Positions 22,547 to 29,233 of a stretch of DNA of 64,000 nt are shown here, one piece after another. The translations under genes were made by a program, and so were the position numbers. Each line of letters opens with the position of its first letter. Within the stretch, counting starts at the first letter, position 1. Source of the stretch: Chloracidobacterium sp. (GTDB taxonomy: Bacteria; Acidobacteriota; Blastocatellia; Pyrinomonadales; Pyrinomonadaceae); NCBI GenBank assembly GCA_016711345.1, contig JADJTD010000002.1, positions 1-64,000 of the forward strand. The letters run 5' to 3'. The notes beneath the pieces are model-generated. The model was not told the DNA's origin. It ran no database searches and worked only from the letters and a program-made list of their open reading frames with translations.

Positions 22547-24897
22547 TTCTTCCCTCCGACGACTTTCAGTCTCTTTTTCGATAGGTTCAGAGAGGCTTCG
22601 AGTTCTCGACGAAGTTCTGCCGAGACTTTCCAGTCCACTTGAATCCCATAGCCAAGCACGTTGTTCTTGCGAATACGTTTCAACGAGATGTTGTTGTGAC
22701 GCAGTAAGCTGGTGAACTTGTTCGGCGTCTTCGGCATGTTCCCCACGTTGTACTGCAGCATGATGAGCAGCTCATCGCGGGTAATCTTGTCGTCGAAATC
22801 GGTACGAGCAATCTCTTTGAGCAACAGGATGTACGCCGCAGCGTTCGTCGTGTGCTCGTTCATGATCCCCGACTCGTTCAGCAGTTTCTCATCAGGGCGT
22901 GCCATCCAGAGAGCCTCGAAGTCACCGTCCATGATCATCTGACAGGTTTCAACAAGGCTGGTGACACCCAGGCGCTGAATCTTGGTACGTGCCTCGGTGT
23001 GCACGATAGTATTCGCTTGTACGATATCCGCCTTGTGTGCCAGCAGGAACTGAGCGAAGGCTTCAAGTTCTGCGTTCACCACGCTGTCGTCAGGTCGCGG
23101 CAGCTTCTTGCTTTGGAACTCACCCACGTTGTATCTCCGATCACCTTCAGGGATGTGTACAGGTTGCGGCATGTTCGAGCTGAACATGAAGCAGCATGTG
23201 TTCACTGCGTCATAGGCTGTACGACGCATGTGGCGAATAGGTATCGTCGGTTCAGTGATGTGATTCTTCAGTTTGGCACCGACGCGACCTTTCTCCTTGA
23301 AGTCGTCGACATCCACCTCATCGATGAAGGCGAACAGAATGTTCTCCATCCAGCCGTTGAAGTCATCCTCGACGTTCGCAGCCAGCATAGAGGCAGCATT
23401 CATACTGCCCAGTAGCTGCGAGATGATCTTGTTGAACACATAGCCCTTGCCGGTACCTTGCGTACCCTGCATGACCCAGGATGTGGTGGGCTTCTCTTGC
23501 CGCTGAAAGATGCAGGCAAACCAGTTGATCCAGTGGTCGAAGAGCTTGTCCGGATCATTGTCGGGTGTGACACCCAGCATGTGGCAGATGATGCCCTTGA
23601 TCGTCGGGAAGCGTGTGTTGTGCTTTGGTTCCAAGCGCATGAAACGACTGCGCTGGAAGATGTTGATCACATGCTCGTTCTCGTCGACAGTGAAGTGTTC
23701 TTTTGGCAGGTACTTCATCTGCCAGATCGGGATGAACTCGCCAAGGAAACGTCCATGGCTGCGCATCCAGTGATCCAGTTGCGTCTCGTTCTTTGCACGG
23801 TAGAGGGAGAGCTTTTCTTCCTTCGGGTTCCACAGCCCGTTGTAGTACTCGGAGCTTTGCAGATCACGAAAGGCCAGGATCAGATCACCATCTTCTGTTG
23901 GGGTTGAGGTGTGTGCGGAACGCTGATCACATAGCTCACTGTAGTAGCCGGGCACCAGCTCCTTCGTCTTGTACCACGTGTCACTTTTGAAGTCGTGGAT
24001 CAGTTCGAAGTTGTCACGGTAGTGGTAGTAAGCCCATGAGTCACCACCGTTCAAGTTCAATCTGATGTACTCACCACAGTCCTTGGTCTCGGTAACAGTA
24101 CATACGTCAGGCTTGTTCTGTACTTCGACACCTGTCACCCAGGTGGTCTTCGCTGTGCGCTTGGGCAGGCCCTCAGCGACACGTAGTGCGTTCAGTGCTG
24201 CACGCTCGTCGACCTTCAGTGCGTTGATGTGCTTCTCACCTATGGTCTCTACAGGTATGGCCGAGAGCTTGCGCTTGACGAAGCTGATGCGTGAGTTCTT
24301 GCCCATAGGGTCTTTCATACCCTTGAAGATAGGCGGTGCGATGTACAGCAGCTTGTCGTTCTGGCACGTGGTGATATCCAGTGGCCAGCTCAGTGTGTTC
24401 TTCGAACGCGAGAGACGCAGACCATCGTTGAACACGGTCAGGTTCTTCTCCATCAGCCACGCCTTCAGCGTGGGTGCAGCCATGGGTTTGCTCAACAGCA
24501 TGAACACATGGGCACTGACTGTGCCTTCGTTCTCGTCCAGGCCATGTGAGGCAGAGTACTGCAGTGTGTAGCTGATATTGCCTACGCCCAGCTTGGTGAG
24601 TTCTTCATCGATGTCAGCCGTTTCATGTCGGTCAAAATCCAGACATACCCACTGGGTGACCGAATCAGTTGAGGTGGTTCCACGACGAGGCTCATTACTG
24701 AGCGGGCGTGCGATGGTGCCTTTGAGTAGGCAGTGTCCTTGGGTGGCATGTTTGTCGATCGCTTTGAACAGGTCGAGTGGGTCTTTTACTTCTTCGTTGT
24801 AACTGGTGAAGTTTGTCACCAGTGGGTAGGCATCTTTTGATGTCGGTGAAAATGACTTCACCAGAGGCAACGCTGCCCCTAGAAATGTGATCTGCAT
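22543..24897 (-). CDS. Primase-helicase (D5-like, DUF5906 type)
   Basis: A 784-aa replication protein. The N-terminal third resembles a primase-type domain (WVCLDFDRHETADID with acidic residues, SAHVFMLL, RLSRSKNTLSWPLD). The C-terminal part is a superfamily-3-like helicase: Walker A GTQGTGKG near residue 490, Walker B FAFIDEVDVDDF, and a conserved FMFSSNMPQPVHIPEGDRR sensor region. It should unwind DNA and may prime the fork for the family B polymerase. Start 24897 has GAGG at good spacing; a longer in-frame start at 24942 would cross promoter-like DNA. Confidence 0.87.
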   Translation of the reverse strand: MQITFLGAALPLVKSFSPTSKDAYPLVTNFTSYNEEVKDPLDLFKAIDKHATQGHCLLKGTIARPLSNEPRRGTTSTDSVTQWVCLDFDRHETADIDEELTKLGVGNISYTLQYSASHGLDENEGTVSAHVFMLLSKPMAAPTLKAWLMEKNLTVFNDGLRLSRSKNTLSWPLDITTCQNDKLLYIAPPIFKGMKDPMGKNSRISFVKRKLSAIPVETIGEKHINALKVDERAALNALRVAEGLPKRTAKTTWVTGVEVQNKPDVCTVTETKDCGEYIRLNLNGGDSWAYYHYRDNFELIHDFKSDTWYKTKELVPGYYSELCDQRSAHTSTPTEDGDLILAFRDLQSSEYYNGLWNPKEEKLSLYRAKNETQLDHWMRSHGRFLGEFIPIWQMKYLPKEHFTVDENEHVINIFQRSRFMRLEPKHNTRFPTIKGIICHMLGVTPDNDPDKLFDHWINWFACIFQRQEKPTTSWVMQGTQGTGKGYVFNKIISQLLGSMNAASMLAANVEDDFNGWMENILFAFIDEVDVDDFKEKGRVGAKLKNHITEPTIPIRHMRRTAYDAVNTCCFMFSSNMPQPVHIPEGDRRYNVGEFQSKKLPRPDDSVVNAELEAFAQFLLAHKADIVQANTIVHTEARTKIQRLGVTSLVETCQMIMDGDFEALWMARPDEKLLNESGIMNEHTTNAAAYILLLKEIARTDFDDKITRDELLIMLQYNVGNMPKTPNKFTSLLRHNNISLKRIRKNNVLGYGIQVDWKVSAELRRELEASLNLSKKRLKVVGGKK

Positions 24898-24925
24898 AAT
24901 GGATTTCCTCGGTAGAGCGAATAGT

Positions 24926-24967
24926 CTGACAGACTCGAACAAGCCTTGTCAAAGAGTTCCTCAGAGC
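24926..24967 (-). promoter_or_regulatory. Putative promoter before the primase-helicase gene
   Basis: On the minus strand TTGACA is followed after 17 bases by TCAGAC and GACTAT. Preceding it, GCTCTGAGGA and ACTCTTTGAC form two 10-base units like the other promoter elements. AGTCTGTCAGACT is also a perfect palindrome, a possible operator. Weaker than the 9.4 and 19.9 kb sites. Confidence 0.4.
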
Positions 24968-25025
24968 TGAGGATTGACCAGTGTTCCACGGTGTTTCACG
25001 CTGTTTCACGCTGTGTCAGCAGCGT

Positions 25026-25136
25026 TCAGTCGAACCATATCCACAGCAGGGCAGGGATGAACGTGATGTAGAACAAGAAGTCGTAGAGGTGCATCTCAAC
25101 TGGGAGGTTGAGGATGAATTGTATTACCTCAGTCAT
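25026..25136 (-). CDS. Small membrane peptide, 36 aa
   Basis: Encodes MTEVIQFILNLPVEMHLYDF... and ends LLWIWFD. Mostly hydrophobic and aromatic, with one membrane helix in the second half. CGAGGAGGGCATC is a strong ribosome binding site before the ATG. Function unknown. Confidence 0.5.
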   Translation of the reverse strand: MTEVIQFILNLPVEMHLYDFLFYITFIPALLWIWFD

Positions 25137-25180
25137 GATGCCCTCCTCGATGTGATGCCCATAGGTGGGTCTAACAATGA

Positions 25181-25217
25181 AAAATATCGCACCTGGGGAT
25201 TAACCCAAGTGCGATAT
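25181..25217 (-). terminator. Rho-independent terminator
   Basis: A long stem with ATATCGCAC/GTGCGATAT arms plus an inner CTGGG/CCCA extension and a 5-base loop. On the minus strand TTTTTC follows the stem, as expected for transcripts coming from 25.2-28 kb. On the plus strand there is no T-run, so it probably acts leftward only. Confidence 0.75.
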
Positions 25218-25227
25218 GTGTTGATTG

Positions 25228-25344
25228 TCAGCTATTGGCAATGAAGTTCACAACCCACTTAAGCATTGTGACAATGCCGACGATGGTCCACATGTAGTTG
25301 CTGAATTCAAAGAAGCGTTTACCAATGTTGTATAACGTGTTCAT
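25228..25344 (-). CDS. Small membrane peptide, 38 aa
   Basis: Encodes MNTLYNIGKRFFEFSNYMWT... and ends VNFIANS, with one hydrophobic helix (about residues 16-35). It has TGGAGGTC before the ATG, overlaps the upstream gene by four bases, and ends just before the terminator. Confidence 0.52.
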   Translation of the reverse strand: MNTLYNIGKRFFEFSNYMWTIVGIVTMLKWVVNFIANS

Positions 25345-25589
25345 GACCTCCACCTTTTTGGAAGCGTATGTGGGATAACAACACCAGCAATGAGTGCTGC
25401 CACTGTTGCTGCGAAGCCACCTGCCATGCTACCACCGTGCAGTTTGAACACAATGATGAACACCGTGATTTCAATGACTGCTGCGATGTAGCGTTTATGT
25501 GTGATCTTCCACCAGATGCTGAACAAGCCAAGGAAGATAACCACACCGTAGATGACAGGGCCTAAGTCCATGTGGCCTAAACCAAACAT
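25341..25589 (-). CDS. Membrane protein with two or three helices
   Basis: An 82-aa protein. Hydrophobic stretches are VIYGVVIFLGLFSIWW, AAVIEITVFIIVFKL and GGFAATVAALIAGVVI. AAGGAGATCATC precedes the ATG. With the two neighbouring peptides it forms a small membrane-protein cluster at the promoter-proximal part of the early arm, a place often used for takeover or superinfection-exclusion genes; this role is inferred from position only. Confidence 0.65.
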   Translation of the reverse strand: MFGLGHMDLGPVIYGVVIFLGLFSIWWKITHKRYIAAVIEITVFIIVFKLHGGSMAGGFAATVAALIAGVVIPHTLPKRWRS

Positions 25590-25602
25590 GATGATCTCCT
25601 TG

Positions 25603-25827
25603 TTAAGTTGGTTCAGTAACGGCTATCCAGTTGTTCGACGGTATGATGTTCTCTACGAGAATCGAACCATCTTCGATGCCGTTGATGACACAATCGATGC
25701 AAATATCACGACCATGTGGATATTTTAACCTTGGCGATTCGTAGCCGAGGTCGTCTAGCCGAACTGATTTGTTACAGCAAGTGCAGTGTTCCCACTGGAC
25801 GCCGTTAGAATCGATGATTCCGCTCAT
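25603..25827 (-). CDS. Small zinc-binding hypothetical protein
   Basis: A 74-aa protein with CTCC and CIDC pairs about 26 residues apart, a zinc-ribbon-like layout. AAGGAGATCATC precedes the ATG, as for the downstream membrane gene. No known family. Confidence 0.6.
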   Translation of the reverse strand: MSGIIDSNGVQWEHCTCCNKSVRLDDLGYESPRLKYPHGRDICIDCVINGIEDGSILVENIIPSNNWIAVTEPT

Positions 25828-26033
25828 GATGATCTCCTTGTAACTGAATGAGTGCCGGTTACGTTATCCGGCAATGCCGCGTTTGCATTCGAATAGTTGG
25901 GCGTACGGTCAGGCTCACGCTAAGCCCCAAGTCACACGACCGGTGTAATTGCTTTATCACTCGCTACACGTGCGAGTTGCATGTAGAACGTGGAGAGGTT
26001 ATTAGTCTCCACGTTCCCCGTCATGCGGCGGTA
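25828..26033 (-). other. Intergenic region with three hairpins
   Basis: No open frame of note. Three inverted repeats lie in 170 bases: GCCGG/CCGGC near 25856-25876, ACTCGC/GCGAGT near 25960-25977, and an 11-base perfect repeat GAACGTGGAGA/TCTCCACGTTC at 25986-26016. The last sits just after the stop of gene 26034-27059 and may end or stabilise its transcript, although there is no T-run. Confidence 0.5.
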
Positions 26034-27059
26034 CTACTCTGCGAGTGCAGCTTGTTTCTTCGCAGACTTCGTTGCCTTGGCTTTGGCGATAGCTGTTGCC
26101 ATCTTCGTAGCATGTGCCTTGGCCTCCTGCTTCACAGCAGTTTCTTCAGCTTGGCGCTGAGCGACAGCCTGGGGCACACGTACGCGAGTGGCAGTGGCTT
26201 TGGTCACAGGTGCTTCGACAGGCTCGGGCACTTCAGCATCAGCAGCAGCGAGTGCCGCTTCCACTTCAGCATCCGTCTTGTCGAATTCTGCATCGGCAGC
26301 CAGCAGTGTGTCTTCGATGCGTTTTTCTTCACCATCGAGTTTGGCCACGTCGATGCCCGTTTCAACCATGAGTTTTTCAATCTCGGGGAGATAACGGTTA
26401 CACGCCTCGATGTGGCTGGCGATGAAGCTGCGATCACGCAGGGACTTGAGGTGAATACGCATTTCACGCAGCGGACGCACCAGCTTTTCCAGCAGCGATT
26501 CGACGATGTAGCCGTACTCGTCGAAATCAACGAGTTGTGCGTCGTCACCGACAACGCCCGTGCTGAGTTCGCTGTCGGAAGAGTTGCACAGGAAGTACAC
26601 CTCGTCGAGCAGTGCTTCGTTCTGCGCCTTCTGGGCAGTTGCCTGCTCCAGCTTGAGCGTTTGCAGCTCGGTACGGCGTTTCACGATTTGTTCCACGGAC
26701 ATGGGCTTGTTGCGCAGTTCCATGGCCACCTGGTCGCGTGTCAGCTTCTTGATGGCGTCGATATTGATCTCGGCGTCAATCTTGAGGCAGTTGCGGATCG
26801 CACCCATGCCAACTTCGTGGGATTCAGCCAGCTTGGCGAAATGGCGCAGGGATGCCAGAGCAACCTTGACCTGATCACCTTTCTCGCTGTTGCGAATGTC
26901 TTCGTCCATACGAGCGAGGACAGCAGCGCGGTTGATGATGTTCCACTCAAACGGAGAGCTGAGCAGCCAGCCGATGTTGAGTTTGCGGAAGATCGGATCA
27001 GTCGAGAGCGACTGGGTTTTGCTGAAGATGTTGATGATGCTTTGTGCAGTGTGAGTCAT
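26034..27059 (-). CDS. Hypothetical early protein
   Basis: A 341-aa protein. The first 215 residues are helical and globular (IFRKLNIGWLLSSPFEWNII, RPLREMRIHLKSLRDRSFI). An acidic coiled region and Ala/Glu/Pro-rich linker follow, then a basic tail (KATATRVRVPQAVAQRQAE...KATKSAKKQAALAE). It is preceded by a structured leader and its own ribosome binding site AGGAGTAACATC, which suggests strong or controlled expression. Early position and size suggest a host-takeover or DNA-associated protein; no family is recognised. Confidence 0.7.
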   Translation of the reverse strand: MTHTAQSIINIFSKTQSLSTDPIFRKLNIGWLLSSPFEWNIINRAAVLARMDEDIRNSEKGDQVKVALASLRHFAKLAESHEVGMGAIRNCLKIDAEINIDAIKKLTRDQVAMELRNKPMSVEQIVKRRTELQTLKLEQATAQKAQNEALLDEVYFLCNSSDSELSTGVVGDDAQLVDFDEYGYIVESLLEKLVRPLREMRIHLKSLRDRSFIASHIEACNRYLPEIEKLMVETGIDVAKLDGEEKRIEDTLLAADAEFDKTDAEVEAALAAADAEVPEPVEAPVTKATATRVRVPQAVAQRQAEETAVKQEAKAHATKMATAIAKAKATKSAKKQAALAE

Positions 27060-27085
27060 GATGTTACTCCTGTGTGATTAAGTGA

Positions 27086-27142
27086 TGTAGTGAAGTTTCA
27101 CTACACATGAAGAAAGGGGTGGGATTCGCCTCGCGAATCCCA
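27086..27142 (-). promoter_or_regulatory. Structured leader of gene 26034-27059
   Basis: Two perfect hairpins: TGGGATTCGC/GCGAATCCCA with a CTC loop (27120-27142), and TGTAGTGAA/TTCACTACA with a 2-base loop (27086-27105). The CCCCTTTCT between them and the TAATCAC-CAGGAG start region recur in the leader of gene 27831-28103. Possible roles are processing site, terminator or translation control. Confidence 0.6.
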
Positions 27143-27202
27143 AAATGACAAAGTTGTATGCGAATGTGCTGCGAAGTGCCCCAAAAAGCGTTCACAAAAA
27201 CC

Positions 27203-27499
27203 GGAACATTTTGGTTCCACGGGGGTGTTTTGAAAGTCACTTATGACGATGACAACTCCTGTCGTGAAACAATCCATTTGTCATGTATGTTCCACGGCAG
27301 AAAATACCGGAACGGAACGGTGTTCGGAACGAATATTGGAACAGCTTGAAACCATTGGTACGACTGGTTTTATAGGGTATTTGTTCCAATGTTCTAAAAT
27401 ATTGAATATAACAAGTGGTAATGGTCACTATGCTGTTTTTGACCATGTGTATGTTCGATATTTAGACTAAAGTTGGCGAATTTCGGAACAAATTGTTCC
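27203..27499. repeat. Cluster of GGAAC/GTTCC sites
   Basis: At least eight copies of GGAAC or its complement lie in 300 gene-free bases: 27203, 27214, 27289, 27309, 27314, 27326, 27338, 27383 and 27485-27499. Two form inverted pairs (GGAACATTTTGGTTCC; GGAACAAATTGTTCC). GTTCCACGG occurs three times. The region is AT-rich with no convincing gene. It fits a repressor operator array or replication-origin iterons; which one is unknown. Confidence 0.6.
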
Positions 27500-27546
27500 A
27501 CGGCTAATTAAGCAAACGCTTATATTCAGTGCTCTATGCCATGTGG

Positions 27547-27720
27547 TTAGTGCATTGGAATAAAATCAGCGTCAGAGGATTTCTTCGGATATGTGCGGTG
27601 CATACCCGATTTGCATTGCGCCTCGTACGCGTCGATTTCATCTTCCGCTTCCTCGTCGCGCAACATTTTTTCAAGCGGGTCGTCCATGAACGACGCTTGT
27701 TCAAAAAATTCATGAAGCAT
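27547..27720 (-). CDS. Small acidic protein, 57 aa
   Basis: Encodes MLHEFFEQASFMDDPLEKML...KKSSDADFIPMH. AGGAGGAAACAC gives a strong ribosome binding site. Very acidic middle (RDEEAEDEIDAYE), so a DNA-mimic or inhibitor role is conceivable but unsupported. It sits directly beside the GGAAC/GTTCC cluster. Confidence 0.6.
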   Translation of the reverse strand: MLHEFFEQASFMDDPLEKMLRDEEAEDEIDAYEAQCKSGMHRTYPKKSSDADFIPMH

Positions 27721-27800
27721 GTGTTTCCTCCTGTGTCGGAAAGGCCAAGCGCAGAGGCTAGGCCCGATGCCCATAGGCCGTTGTGCTCGGTTTCAACGGA

Positions 27801-27818
27801 GCGTGGGTTGCCCCACGC
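27801..27818 (-). terminator. Hairpin after gene 27831-28103
   Basis: GCGTGGG and CCCACGC arms with a 4-base loop, 13 bases after the stop codon on the minus strand. No T-run follows, so it may be a weak terminator or RNA stabiliser. Confidence 0.4.
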
Positions 27819-27830
27819 CCTGTTGATTTG

Positions 27831-28103
27831 TCACTGACCGATGCGTGCGCGGATTTCAGCAGCAGCACGAGCACGGAATTCTTCAGTGCGTGCAGCCGCA
27901 TCGATTGCACCGACTTTCTTGCCGAGGTCGAAGATTTCGCCAGTGCCGCCGAGCGACTCGCTGACCTTACCGGCGCGATAGCTGGCGCGTTGCACAACGT
28001 TCTCGAACTTGTTGGCGACGACGGCTGCGAGCGACGGACGATTTTCTTCAACAGTCTTGGAAGCGAGGTAGGCTTCAACGTTGAACGAGTTGGCTTTGGC
28101 CAT
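27831..28103 (-). CDS. Hypothetical early protein
   Basis: A 90-aa Ala/Arg/Glu-rich helical protein (MAKANSFNVEAYLASKTVEE...). CAGGAGAAACATC precedes the ATG, and the structured leader resembles that of gene 26034-27059. It ends in a basic helix (EFRARAAAEIRARIGQ). No recognised family. Confidence 0.65.
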   Translation of the reverse strand: MAKANSFNVEAYLASKTVEENRPSLAAVVANKFENVVQRASYRAGKVSESLGGTGEIFDLGKKVGAIDAAARTEEFRARAAAEIRARIGQ

Positions 28104-28122
28104 GATGTTTCTCCTGAGTGAT

Positions 28123-28188
28123 TAGCTGCGAGGACATTCTCGTCAGCTACAAAAACAGAAAGGGGTGGGATGCGCCTCGCGCATCCCA
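28123..28188 (-). promoter_or_regulatory. Structured leader of gene 27831-28103
   Basis: Hairpin TGGGATGCGC/GCGCATCCCA with a CTC loop (28166-28188), then CCCCTTTCTGTTTTTG, then the repeat TAGCTG-CGAG/CTCG-CAGCTA (28123-28149). The first stem is the same as at 27120-27142 except for a T-A to G-C change on both arms, a compensatory substitution that supports a conserved RNA structure. It may also terminate the upstream 59-aa gene. Confidence 0.62.
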
Positions 28189-28195
28189 AGTGTAA

Positions 28196-28375
28196 TTAGT
28201 TGCGACGACGTACGGTGACCACGAAGCGTGTGTGCGGGTAGTGCATGGTCTCCGTACGTACGGTTGAGTTGGGCCAAGTCTTCATGATGTCCTGAACATC
28301 CTTGGTACTTGGATAGTGGCCTGGGCGCATAACGAGCACAGGCATGCCGTGCAGTAGATCGAGCGGTAAGTTCAT
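28196..28375 (-). CDS. Small basic protein, 59 aa
   Basis: Encodes MNLPLDLLHGMPVLVMRPGH... and ends FVVTVRRRN. It is the first leftward gene of the early arm. AAGGAG lies six bases before the ATG at 28375, and CTTGTG/CACAAG can form a hairpin ending next to that site. Function unknown. Confidence 0.6.
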   Translation of the reverse strand: MNLPLDLLHGMPVLVMRPGHYPSTKDVQDIMKTWPNSTVRTETMHYPHTRFVVTVRRRN

Positions 28376-28723
28376 GATCATCTCCTTGTGATTGACACAA
28401 GCGATGGTGTTGCGATGCGCCTCGCGCAGCGCCTCGCGTACGAAGTACGCGGATCGTTCGTCACTACGAAACAAGGGACTCCTACCTTTCCCGAAATCCG
28501 AATCCGAAGTGGGGTGGTCACTTTGGCGAGGTGGGGGAGGGATGTACACCAAGTAAATCCTTTCGTTTTTGCGAAATCACTCTTATGCCAAGTGATTTCG
28601 CTATATTTTTGCAAAATTTCGTTTTCAGAATATGACAAACAAATCCGAAGCAACCCCGCCCTATCATTTCTACGGAACTCGCATATAATATTTTTAGATT
28701 CTTTCAGAGAGTATGCAAACATC
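28376..28723. promoter_or_regulatory. Divergent switch region between early and late arms
   Basis: No convincing gene. It contains CGCGTAC/GTACGCG (28435-28451) and a perfect 11-base inverted repeat GCGAAATCACT/AGTGATTTCGC with a 9-base spacer (28571-28601), followed by an AT-rich stretch. A TATAAT at 28684-28689 lies 35-40 bases before the small terminase start and may be the -10 of a rightward promoter; no good -35 is visible. Leftward early promoters are also expected here. Confidence 0.5.
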
Positions 28724-29233
28724 ATGGGCAAAATATCCAGAGATGCCGTCGTAACGAAGAAGGCGCGAGAAAAATCCATCTGCACCAAGCAGGAGGAGAT
28801 AAAAGCCAAGCATGCGGCTGTCGTACAGGCAAAGATGGAAGGCGCATCGGACACTGACGCCATGCGTGCTGCCGGTTATCACCCATCAAACGCGCTAAAC
28901 GTCATGCGTGATGAGGATGTACAGACTGCACTGGCTGAAGCACGAAGCCAGATGAGTGATATTTCGACGATCAAGCGCATCGATGTGATGAATATCTTCA
29001 TGGAAGCCATCGAAATGGCGAGAACTCTTGCTGATCCGGCCAACATGATCAACGGTGCAGACAAAATCGCGAAAGTCATGGGGTATTACGCTCCGGAGAC
29101 GAAGCGCATCGAGCTGACGACGGATCAAAACGTCTTCGCATCGAAACTACGGCAGCTTACCGACCAGGAGTTGATGGATTTGGCTGAAGGTCGCCTGAAA
29201 ACGATCGATGGCGAGTCGGAAAGACTGCAATGA
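28724..29233 (+). CDS. Terminase small subunit
   Basis: A 169-aa protein directly before, and overlapping (ATGA), the large subunit. The N-terminal helical region (KQEEIKAKHAAVVQAKMEGA, SDTDAMRAAGYHPSNALNVM) resembles the helix-turn-helix DNA-recognition part of small terminases. The rest (MNIFMEAIEMARTLADPANM, KIAKVMGYYAPETKRIEL) fits the oligomerisation core. Start 28724 is preferred; the frame is open back to 28388, but that part lies in the regulatory region. Confidence 0.8.
   Translation: MGKISRDAVVTKKAREKSICTKQEEIKAKHAAVVQAKMEGASDTDAMRAAGYHPSNALNVMRDEDVQTALAEARSQMSDISTIKRIDVMNIFMEAIEMARTLADPANMINGADKIAKVMGYYAPETKRIELTTDQNVFASKLRQLTDQELMDLAEGRLKTIDGESERLQ

Noticed and set aside
25848..27077. 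A 409-codon plus-strand frame over gene 26034-27059
   Set aside because: Antisense shadow: the minus gene has a ribosome binding site, leader and sensible composition, while the plus frame does not.
27243..27470. 75-codon plus-strand frame in the GGAAC/GTTCC cluster
   Set aside because: No ribosome binding site at usable spacing, it opposes the surrounding early genes, and the sites recur in all frames. Kept as non-coding.
28388..28723. N-terminal extension of the small terminase
   Set aside because: The extra 112 codons run through hairpins and promoter-like DNA; ATG 28724 gives a normal-length small terminase.
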